Origin: Chelatococcus sp. HY11
GTDB taxonomy: Bacteria; Pseudomonadota; Alphaproteobacteria; Rhizobiales; Beijerinckiaceae
DNA: 64,000 bases
Reading direction: 5' to 3'
Assembly (NCBI RefSeq): GCF_018398335.1
Contig: NZ_JAHBRX010000001.1
Span: 2,720,001-2,784,000 of the forward strand
A program made the position numbers and the translations under genes. Shown piece after piece: positions 9,222-17,981 of the stretch. The notes beneath the pieces are model-generated. The model ran no database searches, was not told the DNA's origin, and worked only from the letters and a program-made list of their open reading frames with translations. Numbering within the stretch: the first letter of the stretch is position 1; every line of letters starts with the position of its first letter.

Positions 9222-10256
9222 ATGAGACGTTCATTCGGCCTTGCCCTCGCGCTCGCGGCGAGCGCCTTCGCGCTTGCTGTCACGCCCGCCGCACAAGCGC
9301 AGGACGCCAAGCCGGCCCAGCCGGTGGAGCTCCTCAATGCCTCCTATGACGTTGCGCGCGAGCTGTTCGCGGCGATCAATCCCGTTTTTGCAGCCGAGTG
9401 GCAGGCCAAGAACGGCCAGAAGGTCGAGATCAAGCAGTCTCACGCCGGCACATCGGCGCAGGCGCGGGCCATCCTCGAAGGCCTTCAAGCGGATGTCGTG
9501 ACCTTCAACCAGGTCACGGACGTGCAGATCCTGCATGACCGGGGCAATCTCGTCGCCGCCGACTGGCAAAAGCGCCTACCCAACGCGGCCTCGCCCTTCT
9601 ACTCGCTTCCGGCTTTCCTCGTGCGCAAGGGTAACCCCAAGGGCGTCAAGGACTGGAACGACCTCGTCAGAAGTGATGTGAAGGTTATCTTCCCTAACCC
9701 GAAGACCTCCGGCAATGCCCGCTATACCTATCTCGCAGCCTATGCCTATGCGCTGGAAAAGAACGGCGGCGACCAGGCCAAGGCGCAGGACTTCGTCCGC
9801 CAGCTCTTCGCCAATGTGCCGGTCTTCGACACCGGCGGGCGCGGCGCGACCACGACCTTCGTCGAGCGCAACCTGGGCGACGTCCTGATCACCTTCGAGT
9901 CGGAAGTGAACGGCATCCGTCGCGAATATGGCGACAAGGGCTTCGAGGTCATCGTTCCCCCTGTCAGCCTTCTCGCCGAATTCCCGGTCAGCGTCGTGGA
10001 CAAGGTCGTGGATCGCAAGGGCACGCGCGCGGTGGCGACCGCCTATCTGGAGTTCCTCTACACCGACAAGGGCCAGGACATCCTCGCGAGCTTCTTCAAC
10101 CGCGTGCATGCGCCGGCTGTCGTCGCGAAATACAAGCAGCAGTTCCCGGAGGTGCGCCTCGTGAAGGTGGAGGACGTGTTCGGCGGCTGGGCGAAGGTCC
10201 AGAAGGAGCACTTCGCCTCGGGCGGCATCCTCGACAAGGTTTTCGTCAACCGCTGA
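9222..10256 (+). CDS. sulfate ABC transporter periplasmic binding protein (Sbp/CysP family)
   Basis: Captures sulfate or thiosulfate in the periplasm for CysTWA. The 344-residue precursor starts with a Sec signal peptide ([19 protein letters not shown], cleaved near AQA-QD). The mature protein starts [13 protein letters not shown], the hallmark of this family, and contains the anion-binding stretch [15 protein letters not shown] 9222 is preferred over the upstream start at 9192 because GGAG precedes it and the signal peptide begins there. Whether it prefers sulfate or thiosulfate cannot be told by eye. Confidence 0.92.
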   Translation: MRRSFGLALALAASAFALAVTPAAQAQDAKPAQPVELLNASYDVARELFAAINPVFAAEWQAKNGQKVEIKQSHAGTSAQARAILEGLQADVVTFNQVTDVQILHDRGNLVAADWQKRLPNAASPFYSLPAFLVRKGNPKGVKDWNDLVRSDVKVIFPNPKTSGNARYTYLAAYAYALEKNGGDQAKAQDFVRQLFANVPVFDTGGRGATTTFVERNLGDVLITFESEVNGIRREYGDKGFEVIVPPVSLLAEFPVSVVDKVVDRKGTRAVATAYLEFLYTDKGQDILASFFNRVHAPAVVAKYKQQFPEVRLVKVEDVFGGWAKVQKEHFASGGILDKVFVNR

Positions 10257-10271
10257 CCTTTGCGAAGGAAC

Positions 10272-11210
10272 ATGGCTGTGACAGCAACCGTGGCGGGCAC
10301 CCTGGGTGGTGCGGATGAAAGAGGCGCGCAGGCAATAAGCCGGCGTGGGCGGGGGTTCTCTCCTCCGCCTCCCGCGAAACCCGTGAAGGCACGCCGGGTG
10401 CTGCCGGGCTTCGGCATCACCATGGGCCTGACGCTGACCTATCTCGGCATCATCGTGCTGCTGCCGCTCGCCGCGCTCATCCTGAAATCAGCGGAAATCG
10501 GCTTCGACGGTTTCTGGCAGGTGCTGAGCAGCCCACGGGTCCTCGCCTCGTTCCAGCTCACCTTCACCGCCGCGCTCATCGCCACGATGATCAATGCCGT
10601 CTACGGCCTGCTGATGGCCTGGATCCTCGTGCGCTATGACTTCCCCGGCAAGCGCTTCGTCGATGCGCTCGTCGACCTGCCTTTCGCGCTCCCGACAGCG
10701 GTCGCGGGCGTCGCGCTGACGACGCTCTTCGCCGGCACCGGCTGGTATGGCCAGTGGCTGGAGCCGGCCGGTATACAGGTCGCCTACACCATCATAGGCG
10801 TCGCCATCGCCATGGCCTTCACCAGCGTGCCCTTCGTCATCCGCACAGTGCAGCCGGTGCTGGAGACCCTCGACAGCCAGATCGAGGAGGCCTCGGTGAC
10901 GCTCGGCGCCTACCCCTTCACGATCTTCCGCCGGGTGATCCTGCCGATGATCGCGCCCGCCTATCTCACCGGCTGCGCGCTCGCCTTCGCACGCTCGCTC
11001 GGCGAGTTCGGCGCCGTCATCTTCATCGCCGGCAACCTGCCCTTCAAGACCGAGATCGCCGCGCTCCTCATCTTCATCCGGCTGGAGGAGTTCGACTATC
11101 CCGCCGCCTCGGCGATCGCGGCGGTGCTGCTGGCGCTCGCCTTCATCATCCTCTTCGCCACCAATGTGCTGCAGGCACGCTGGCTGCGCCGCCGCGAGGC
11201 CTCAGCATGA
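10272..11210 (+). CDS. cysT: sulfate ABC transporter permease CysT
   Basis: First integral membrane subunit of the sulfate importer. About six membrane segments, with the EAA coupling loop (EEASVTLGAYPFTIFRRVILP) and the ARSLGEFGAVIFIAG segment conserved in CysT/CysU. It has an unusually long soluble N-terminal tail (about 45 residues, rich in Arg and Gly) before GFGITMGLTLTYLG. ATG 10272 has AAGGA only about 2 nt upstream, so an internal start such as the Met in GITMGL is an alternative. The stop overlaps cysW by 4 nt. Confidence 0.9.
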   Translation: MAVTATVAGTLGGADERGAQAISRRGRGFSPPPPAKPVKARRVLPGFGITMGLTLTYLGIIVLLPLAALILKSAEIGFDGFWQVLSSPRVLASFQLTFTAALIATMINAVYGLLMAWILVRYDFPGKRFVDALVDLPFALPTAVAGVALTTLFAGTGWYGQWLEPAGIQVAYTIIGVAIAMAFTSVPFVIRTVQPVLETLDSQIEEASVTLGAYPFTIFRRVILPMIAPAYLTGCALAFARSLGEFGAVIFIAGNLPFKTEIAALLIFIRLEEFDYPAASAIAAVLLALAFIILFATNVLQARWLRRREASA

Positions 11211-12076
11211 GCATGCTCGCCCTGGAGGCGCCGCGCGCCTTCCCCCAGGCCACCGCCGTCGGCGCGAACGCGCGCCCGACACGATCCGGCCAGCGCCTCC
11301 TAATCGCCACGGGGCTCGTGCTCACGGCCCTCTTCCTCGTCGCGCCCGTCGCCGTGATCTTCTCCCAAGCCTTCGCGCGCGGCTTCGCGGCCTATCGCTC
11401 GTCCATCCTTCAGCCCGAGACGCTGCATGCGATCTGGCTCACCGCCGTCACAGCGGTGATCGCGGTCCCGATCAACATGGTTTTCGGCGTGGCAGCGGCC
11501 TGGGCCATCGCGAAATTCCGCTTTCCCGGCAAGAAGACCCTTATCAGCCTGATCGAGATCCCCTTCTCGATTTCACCGATCGTGGCGGGCGTCGCCTATC
11601 TGCTCGTCTATGGCTCGCAGGGCCTGTTCGGCGAATGGCTGGCCGATCACGACATCCGCATCATGTTCACACCGGCCGCGATCGTGCTCGTCATGCTCTT
11701 CGTGACGAGCCCCTTCGTGGTGCGAGAACTCCTCCCGCTCATGCAGGCCCAGGGCTCCGAGCAGGAGGAAGCGGCCGCCACGCTGGGCGCGACCGGCTTT
11801 CAGATCTTCCGCCGCGTGACGCTGCCGAACATCCGCTGGGCCCTTCTCTACGGCACGGTGCTCTGCAGCGCGCGCGCCATCGGCGAGTTCGGCGCGGTGT
11901 CGGTTGTGTCTGGCCGCATCCGCGGCGAAACCAACACGCTCCCGCTGCAGATCGAGCTCTTGTACAACGACTACAACGCCGCCGGCGCCTTCGCGGCCGC
12001 CTCCACGCTGACGGTGATCGCGCTCATCACGCTTCTCATCAAAGCCGTCATCGAGCGGCGGATAGGGCACGCCTGA
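11207..12076 (+). CDS. cysW: sulfate ABC transporter permease CysW
   Basis: Second membrane subunit of the importer, 289 residues with about six membrane helices. It carries the EAA loop (EEAAATLGATGFQIFRRVTLP) and the CysW-typical ARAIGEFGAVSVVSGRIRGET and LYNDYNAAGAFA. ATG 11207 overlaps the cysT stop (ATGA), which sets the start, although the frame is open much further upstream within cysT. It is the last gene of the cysA operon; the 17-bp tandem repeats begin 36 nt after its stop. Confidence 0.92.
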   Translation: MSMLALEAPRAFPQATAVGANARPTRSGQRLLIATGLVLTALFLVAPVAVIFSQAFARGFAAYRSSILQPETLHAIWLTAVTAVIAVPINMVFGVAAAWAIAKFRFPGKKTLISLIEIPFSISPIVAGVAYLLVYGSQGLFGEWLADHDIRIMFTPAAIVLVMLFVTSPFVVRELLPLMQAQGSEQEEAAATLGATGFQIFRRVTLPNIRWALLYGTVLCSARAIGEFGAVSVVSGRIRGETNTLPLQIELLYNDYNAAGAFAAASTLTVIALITLLIKAVIERRIGHA

Positions 12077-12111
12077 GAAGATCGGGGACCGGGCCGGGGG
12101 AAAGCCAATCC

Positions 12112-12183
12112 TGCCGAGACCCGCCTCCTGCCAAGACCCGCCTCCTGCCAAGACCTGGATCTTGCCAAGACCTGGATCTTGCC
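12112..12183. repeat. four tandem copies of a 17-bp unit
   Basis: Four head-to-tail 17-bp copies start at 12112, 12129, 12146 and 12163, each beginning TGCC(A/G)AGACC, followed by a partial TGCC. Copies 1-2 and copies 3-4 form two sequence pairs that differ in their last 7 bp. No spacers are present, so it is a minisatellite and not a CRISPR. Confidence 0.9.
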
Positions 12184-12348
12184 GGCGCAGTGACAAACCA
12201 CCCGTCAAGGAGACAGGTCAATCGATGAGCGCAAAGTGCATGCGCGCGCTGCGCGTCGGGCCTTCCGGAATGAGGTTTCCGCTCCGCCGTCCGATGCTCT
12301 AGAGTGAACAGCGTGCAGCTCATTCTTGAGCCGACTGGCATTGGGGCG

Positions 12349-12495
12349 ATGATGGAAGAAGTCTATATCCTGAATACCTGGGAAGTCATTGCCGTTTCGC
12401 TCGTGATCGGGGCCGTTGTGATCGTTGGCTTCTTCTTTATCCTCAACGCTCCTGAGCGCTGGAGACAGCGCCTGAAACGCTGGCGGAAGCATTAG
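12349..12495 (+). CDS. small single-pass membrane protein, hypothetical
   Basis: Not recognised. ATG 12349 or 12352 would give a 47- or 48-residue protein. It has one clear membrane helix (VIAVSLVIGAVVIVGFFFIL) followed by a strongly basic tail (RWRQRLKRWRKH), an inside-positive topology typical of real small membrane proteins. A GTG at 12304 would add 15 residues. A GGGG stretch just upstream is a weak ribosome site. Its 3' end overlaps the convergent ClC gene by 53 bp. The sensible hydrophobic/basic layout supports coding, but conservation is untested. Confidence 0.45.
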   Translation: MMEEVYILNTWEVIAVSLVIGAVVIVGFFFILNAPERWRQRLKRWRKH

Positions 12496-13834
12496 CCGGC
12501 GCGCGCTCCTCGGCACGCGTGGCCCGCAGATCCTGCGCGAGGAAATTGCGGGCGAGGCCGTGATAGAGCGGCTCCGGGCAAATCAGCCGCGATGTCACAT
12601 AGCCGAGCACCGACGCCGTCATCAACGCCAGAATATTGTCGTAGCTTTCCGTCATCTCCAGAATGATGACGAACGCCGTCATGGGCGACTGGACAACGCC
12701 GGCAAAGTAACCCGCCATGCCGAACAAGGCCCCGAGGCCGACTTTGCTTCCAAGAAGCAGGGCGATGCTGCTGCCCAAGCCCGCGCCAACCGAGAGCGAT
12801 GGCGCGAAAATGCCACCGGGAATTCCGGACATCATCGAGAGAAAGGTCGCCAGCAGCTTGCTCAGAAAAAAGAGCGGCGGCGCCGGTTGTCCCTCAATGG
12901 CGTGTCGCGCCTGCTCATAGCCGGAACCGAAAGCGCTGCCGTCCGACAGGATGCCGACGATTGCGACGAGGAAGCCGCAAACGGCCGCCGCCAGAACCAG
13001 CCGGAAAAGCTTGTTCGGCTGTGCCCAGCGCTTCAAACGAAGGGTGCAGCGCAGAACGGCGAGGCTGAAAGCCGCCCCCAGCAGCCCCCCGGCGAGGCCG
13101 CAGGCGACAACGAGCAGCCAGTCGTGAGCCTGCACCATCACTTCATGGCTCTTGCCGAAATAGGTGTAGTTGCCCACGAGCGCGAGCGCGGCGAGCCCAG
13201 AGAGGATCACCGCGTTCAGGACAAGGCCGTTGGCGCGGGATTCATAGGACCGGCTCATCTCCTCGATCGCGAAGACGATGCCGGCCAACGGGGTGTTGAA
13301 AGCCGCGGAGATACCGGCCGCCGAACCAGCAAGAATGAGCCCGCGCGCGTTGTTGATGCCGCCCCAGCGCGCCGAGAGCTGCATGATATAGGCGCCCACC
13401 TGCACAGTCGGCCCTTCCCGGCCGATCGAGGCGCCACAACCCAGCCCAAAGAGGGTCATCGCGACCTTGACGACAGCGATCCGAAGAGAGAGCAGCCGCG
13501 AACGGCCCTCGGGCGTCGCGACATTCTGCGCGGCCATAGCCTGCGGAATGCCGCTGCCCTGCGCATTCGGCGCGATCTTCAACGTCAGATAGGCACACAG
13601 CAGAAAGCCGAGCGGCGTCAGAACCAGCGGGAAGAGATAACCCCACTCGCCTGTCGAGCGAATGGCGTTGAATATATCCTGTGCGAGATCGGCAGCTTTC
13701 GCGAAGACGACCCCGAAAATCCCAATGGATATAGCCCCAGCCCAGAAGACGAGCCGTGGCTTCCATTGTGCTGCATTACCCCAAACGGCACGGGACCTAC
13801 GCCAGAGCTTCATTCTTCCCGGACGATGAGGCAT
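12443..13834 (-). CDS. ClC-family chloride channel/antiporter
   Basis: Inner-membrane chloride transporter of 463 residues with about 10-12 membrane segments. The chloride-filter motifs are visible: GSGIPQ, GREGPTVQ and GGIFAPSLSVGAG. The gating glutamate in GREGP and the internal glutamate pair in FAIEEM are both kept. In characterised ClC proteins these mark a chloride/proton exchanger and not a passive channel. The frame begins at 13834; internal starts around MKLWRRSR are possible. A divergent promoter probably lies in the AT-rich spacer up to 14172. Confidence 0.9.
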   Translation of the reverse strand: MPHRPGRMKLWRRSRAVWGNAAQWKPRLVFWAGAISIGIFGVVFAKAADLAQDIFNAIRSTGEWGYLFPLVLTPLGFLLCAYLTLKIAPNAQGSGIPQAMAAQNVATPEGRSRLLSLRIAVVKVAMTLFGLGCGASIGREGPTVQVGAYIMQLSARWGGINNARGLILAGSAAGISAAFNTPLAGIVFAIEEMSRSYESRANGLVLNAVILSGLAALALVGNYTYFGKSHEVMVQAHDWLLVVACGLAGGLLGAAFSLAVLRCTLRLKRWAQPNKLFRLVLAAAVCGFLVAIVGILSDGSAFGSGYEQARHAIEGQPAPPLFFLSKLLATFLSMMSGIPGGIFAPSLSVGAGLGSSIALLLGSKVGLGALFGMAGYFAGVVQSPMTAFVIILEMTESYDNILALMTASVLGYVTSRLICPEPLYHGLARNFLAQDLRATRAEERAPANASASVSGAVSSAQER

Positions 13835-14172
13835 TGGCTGGGATTAACCTTTACGGAAAGAGGGGCTTTCAACATCGGGACATACGAATCCTATGAAGAC
13901 AACCTGCCCGCGCGTAGGCCGCATGTCCATCCGCGATAACAATCCGTCTTCAAGGGAATCATCAAAATCCACTCAAGCCGTTGACTTTAATTAATTATTT
14001 CTCGACCAGAGCGAGCCGCAACGGAGGAGGGCTCTTGACGGATTTCTTGAAGGTCGGCCGGTCGATCACACCGCCCCTCTGACAAGATGCGGTGCGGGCG
14101 CAAACGGGTAGCCTGAGCCGCGCAAGACCTGGGCGTGGCAGGTGTAATCAGACTTGTGGTCAGACTTTGATG
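13835..14172. other. intergenic spacer, no gene seen
   Basis: 338 bp between the ClC start and the end of the molybdoenzyme gene. It contains an AT-rich run (TTAATTAATTA near 13988) that may belong to the minus-strand ClC promoter. No ORF, terminator or repeat could be supported. Confidence 0.4.
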
Positions 14173-16431
14173 TCAGGCCCGCCGGACGTCCACCAGGCAG
14201 CTGTTCGGCGCCGACCCGCCCGAGAGCTGCGAGGTTGGGCGGTCCGAGGTCAGGACATTGGGATTGCCGCCCCGATCCAGGCTGCCGCCCTCGGGATCAT
14301 CGACCGGATCGAACCAGCTTCCGGTCGGCAGCACCACAACGCCGGCCATCACCGCGGCGGAGAGGCGCGCGGCCGTCTGGCTGCGGCCGCGGTCGTTGAA
14401 GATCTCGATGATGTCGCCGTCAGTGATGCCGCGCGCCGCCGCGTCCGTGGGATTGAGCAGCGCGACCTCATGTCCGGCCAGTTTGGCGCGCTGGCTTTCG
14501 CCAACGAGCTCGAGCTGGCTGTGCAGGCGATGGGCCGGCTGGGGCGAAAGGAGATGCAGCGGATAGGTCTCGGCGAGCGGCGCGCCGAGCCATTCCTCCG
14601 GCGGCATCCAGACGGGATGGCCGGCAATATCGGGATAGCCAAACCCGGCGATGGCGTCTGACACGATCTCGATCCGCCCGGAGGGCGTCGCGAGCGGATG
14701 GGCCACGGGATCGGCGAGGAAATCGGCGAAGGGCACGCCGGGGGCGGCAGCCTCCTCACCGAGATCGAGGCCGGCATAGCCCTCGGCCTGAAACGTCTCG
14801 AAATCCGGCAGCTCCGGATGCCTCTCCCGATAACCCGCGTAAAGGCGGCGCAGCCATCCGTTTTCGTCAAGGCCTTCGGTGAAGGCTTCCTCCACGCCCA
14901 ATTCCCGGGCAATGCGCGCGAAAATGCGGAAGTCGCTCAGCACGTCCGGTGGCGGCTCCGCGATCCGCCGGCTCGCCACCAGCCAGTTATCGCGCGAGGA
15001 GGCGGCAATGTCGTCGCGCTCGAAGGGCAGGCTCGCCGGCAGCACGATATCGGCGTGGCGGGCGGTCGAGGTCCACACGCTTTCATTGACGATGACGGTA
15101 TCCGGCCGGCGCCACGCTTCGGCGAGCCGGTTGAGATCCTGATGATGGTGAAACGGATTGCCGCCGGCCCACCAGACGAGCCGGATGTCCGGCAGCGGAA
15201 GATCACGGCCGTTATAGGCAAGGCGCTCGCCCGGGCGCGTCAGAAGCTCGGTGATGCGCGCGACGGGAATGAACGCCGCGACCGGATTGCGCCCTTGCGG
15301 CAAGGCCGGCCCCTTGAGGTGGCGGATCGGCTGGCCGACGGAACTGACCGCCGTCAGCCCGAAAGCGAAGCCGGCGCCGGGTCGGCCGATCTGACCGGCC
15401 ATTGCCGCAAGCGCGATCGCCGCCCAATAGGGCTGCTCGCCGTAGCGGGCGCGCTGCAGTGACCAGGAAGCGTTGATCAGCGCGGGTGCCTCGGCGAAGG
15501 CGCGGGCGAGGCCACGGATGGTCTCCGCCGGCATTCCGGAAATGCCTTCGGCCCATTCCGGCGTCTTGACGATGCCGTCGGTGGCTCCCGTGAGATAGGC
15601 GGCGAAGATGTCGAAGCCGGTGGTGTAGCGCTCGAGGAAATCGAGCCGGGCGAGGCCTTCCGCCAACAGCACCTGCGCCATGGCGAGCATGACGGCGGTA
15701 TCGGTGTTCGGGCGGATGGCGACATGCTCGATACGCTCGCGGCCGGCGATCTCGGGCGCGTCCGTACCCACGGGGCTCACGACGACGACGCGCGCGCCGT
15801 TCGCCACGATGCGCTCCAGCCAGCGCTCGGCGCGATGCTGGCCGGTGCCGCCCGCCTCGACCTGCGCATTGGTGAGGCGGAAGCCGCCGAAGGAGATAAC
15901 GAGCCGCGCGTTCGCGGCGATGAGGTCCCAACTCGGCGCGGCGTCGGTGGCGCCGACGAAGGCCGGGCCGATGATATGCGGCAGCAGCACGGCGGCCGCG
16001 CCATAGCTGTAGGTGTTGACCGACGATACGAAGCCGCCGCAGCAATTGAGAAAGCGCTTGAGCTGGCTCGGCGCGTGGTTGAAGCGCCCCGCGCTGGCCC
16101 AGCCGTAGGATCCCGCGAAGATGGCCTCGTTGCCGTGTGTCTGCCGTATCCGCGTGATCTCGCCGGCGACGAGCTTCGCGGCCGTATCCCAGTCCACCGG
16201 CACGAAGGGCTCACGCCCCCGCCCCTTGCCGTCGCGCGCGCCTTCCGCGGCGGCCAACCAGCCCTGCCGCACCATGGGCTGGGGCAGGCGCTTGGGGTGA
16301 TCGGCGAGGTCGAGAAAAGCCACGCCGATCGGGGACGGTTTCGGGTCGCGCCGGAAGCCACGCAGCTCCGCGCGGCCTGCGTCGTCATGCACAACCTCAT
16401 AGGTGCCGAAATGCGTGCCGAAGAGGTGCAT
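14173..16431 (-). CDS. molybdopterin oxidoreductase, biotin/methionine sulfoxide reductase (BisC) type
   Basis: Member of the DMSO-reductase family with a bis-MGD molybdenum cofactor. The 752-residue protein has GSYGWASAGRFNHA, where the serine in this region is the expected Mo ligand of the DMSO/TMAO/biotin sulfoxide reductase branch. It also has VSPVGTDAP, WTSTARHADIVLPAS and a C-terminal cofactor domain with HLLSPQPAHRLHSQLE. No N-terminal CxxC Fe-S cluster and no Tat signal are seen, so it is probably cytoplasmic like BisC. ATG 16431 has GGAG 8 nt upstream; the open frame before it is spurious. It lies just downstream of an ABC binding-protein gene on the same strand, so it may reduce an S- or N-oxide connected with that operon. 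Confidence 0.82.
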   Translation of the reverse strand: MHLFGTHFGTYEVVHDDAGRAELRGFRRDPKPSPIGVAFLDLADHPKRLPQPMVRQGWLAAAEGARDGKGRGREPFVPVDWDTAAKLVAGEITRIRQTHGNEAIFAGSYGWASAGRFNHAPSQLKRFLNCCGGFVSSVNTYSYGAAAVLLPHIIGPAFVGATDAAPSWDLIAANARLVISFGGFRLTNAQVEAGGTGQHRAERWLERIVANGARVVVVSPVGTDAPEIAGRERIEHVAIRPNTDTAVMLAMAQVLLAEGLARLDFLERYTTGFDIFAAYLTGATDGIVKTPEWAEGISGMPAETIRGLARAFAEAPALINASWSLQRARYGEQPYWAAIALAAMAGQIGRPGAGFAFGLTAVSSVGQPIRHLKGPALPQGRNPVAAFIPVARITELLTRPGERLAYNGRDLPLPDIRLVWWAGGNPFHHHQDLNRLAEAWRRPDTVIVNESVWTSTARHADIVLPASLPFERDDIAASSRDNWLVASRRIAEPPPDVLSDFRIFARIARELGVEEAFTEGLDENGWLRRLYAGYRERHPELPDFETFQAEGYAGLDLGEEAAAPGVPFADFLADPVAHPLATPSGRIEIVSDAIAGFGYPDIAGHPVWMPPEEWLGAPLAETYPLHLLSPQPAHRLHSQLELVGESQRAKLAGHEVALLNPTDAAARGITDGDIIEIFNDRGRSQTAARLSAAVMAGVVVLPTGSWFDPVDDPEGGSLDRGGNPNVLTSDRPTSQLSGGSAPNSCLVDVRRA

Positions 16432-16463
16432 GACGTTACTCCGAGATTCCGCGCGGCTGTTTG

Positions 16464-17981
16464 CTACTGCGCGGGCTTGAGATCGAAGGACCGTACCCAG
16501 TCGTCGCCGCGCGCGGCCCAGGTCACGCGCTTCGAAGTGCCATAGGTCGCCGGCTGCACATAGAGGAACAGCGCGGGCGCCTCCTCGCACATCAGCGCGG
16601 TCGCTTGCTTGTAGAAGCCCTGCCGCGCGGCCTTGTCGGTGGTCGAGCGGCCCTGGTCCAGCAACTTGCCGAAGGCTGCGTCATCCCAGTACGCGTACTG
16701 GTTGCCCGGCGCAAAGAGCGTGAGCAAACCGTCCGCGTCGATGGTCGGCCAAGCCTGCGCCAGCACCGACATCGGGGCGAGCTCCCGCGAGCGCAGATAC
16801 TTGTTCATATAGGTGCTGAAATCCATCTCCGAGATCTTCACATTGAGGCCGATCTGCGTGAGCTGGTCGGCGACCACCTGTGCAACCTCGGTTCCCTGGA
16901 GATAAACGCCGGTCGGCACATCGAGAGCGATGGGTTGTTTCAGATCCACACCCGAGGCCTTCAGGAGCTGCTGTGCCTTGTCCGGGTCATAGGGGTAGGG
17001 CTTCAGCTCCGCGTTGAAGCCGAAGTAGTTCGGTGACAGCACCTGGCAGGCCGAAACCTCGGCCGCGCCATCGAAGATGGCCTGGGCGATGCCTTCCTTG
17101 TCCACGGCGTAGTTCAAGGCCTGGCGGAAAGCCTTGTTGTCGAAGGGCGGCTTCTGCGTGTTGAACTTGATGAACAGGCTGCGCGTGCTCGGCACCGAGC
17201 CCGCCGCGGCGTTCCCGCTGTCCTTGATGCGCTTGACCTCGGTGAGCGGAATGCTCGTGATGAGGTCGACCTCACCGGCCAGCAGCGCGGCGACGCGGCT
17301 GGCGCTCTCCGGGATGTTGCGGAAGACGACAGTGTCGAAGGCCGGCTTCTCGCCCCACCATTTCGCGTTGGCCTTGAGCGTGATGTGGTCGCCGGGCACG
17401 TTCTCGGCGAGCTCATAGCGGCCGCCGGAGAGTGTCTCGGTGGCGGGCTTGTGGCTCGCCGCCCATTGCGGCGGCAGCAGGAAGAACATGGACAGCTGGT
17501 CGGCGAAGGCCGGATAGGGAGCTGACGTCGTCACCTCGATCTCTGTCGGGCTCACGACCTTGACGTCTTTCACAAGGTCGAACCAGGCCTTGATGCGCGC
17601 GTTGACCTTGGGATCGCGCACCCGGTCGAGGTTCCACTTCACCGCCTCGGCGTCGATCTTCTCGCCATTGGCAAAGACGGCGTTGTCCACCAGCGTGAAG
17701 CGCCAGGTGAGATCGTCGACCTGGTTCCAGGATTTCGCCACGACCGGCTGCAGCTTCAGATCCGGGCCGCGGATGACGAGCGAGGGATAGATGTGGCTGA
17801 GGACGCTGAGATCCGTGCCGACGGAAGCCGACATATGCGGATCGAGCGTGTTGACGTTGGTGCCGAGCGCAATGGTGAGCGTCGCGGCGCTTGCGAAAGC
17901 GGGAAGGCTGACCGCGACGGCCACTGCCGTCGCACCGATGATCCTTGACCAGTGACCCATGACAATTCCCCTCTTCTTCAT
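16464..17981 (-). CDS. peptide-type ABC transporter substrate-binding protein (SBP family 5)
   Basis: Periplasmic binding protein of the DppA/OppA class, 505 residues. It has a signal peptide ending near AFASAA and family landmarks: LDPHMSASVGTDLSVL, LTWRFTLVDNAVFANGEK, and the QALNYAVDKEGIAQAIF segment. The ATG at 17981 overlaps the stop of the upstream M24 gene (ATGA). A second ATG at 17960 has a better Shine-Dalgarno (GAGGGG) and also leaves an intact signal peptide. It works with the two permeases encoded just upstream at 19164-20935; no ATPase gene is nearby. The ligand is unknown. Confidence 0.85.
   Translation of the reverse strand: MKKRGIVMGHWSRIIGATAVAVAVSLPAFASAATLTIALGTNVNTLDPHMSASVGTDLSVLSHIYPSLVIRGPDLKLQPVVAKSWNQVDDLTWRFTLVDNAVFANGEKIDAEAVKWNLDRVRDPKVNARIKAWFDLVKDVKVVSPTEIEVTTSAPYPAFADQLSMFFLLPPQWAASHKPATETLSGGRYELAENVPGDHITLKANAKWWGEKPAFDTVVFRNIPESASRVAALLAGEVDLITSIPLTEVKRIKDSGNAAAGSVPSTRSLFIKFNTQKPPFDNKAFRQALNYAVDKEGIAQAIFDGAAEVSACQVLSPNYFGFNAELKPYPYDPDKAQQLLKASGVDLKQPIALDVPTGVYLQGTEVAQVVADQLTQIGLNVKISEMDFSTYMNKYLRSRELAPMSVLAQAWPTIDADGLLTLFAPGNQYAYWDDAAFGKLLDQGRSTTDKAARQGFYKQATALMCEEAPALFLYVQPATYGTSKRVTWAARGDDWVRSFDLKPAQ

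Noticed and set aside
12112..12183. Repeat array as a CRISPR
   Set aside because: The 17-bp units are contiguous with no spacers and no cas genes are near; it is a simple tandem repeat.
12560..13939. Long plus-strand ORF opposite the ClC gene
   Set aside because: Composition is Arg/Gln/Pro-rich shadow coding; the minus-strand ClC has every family motif.
14173..16431. Formate dehydrogenase or periplasmic nitrate reductase
   Set aside because: No N-terminal Fe-S cysteine motif and no Tat signal; the Ser-containing Mo-ligand region matches sulfoxide reductases.
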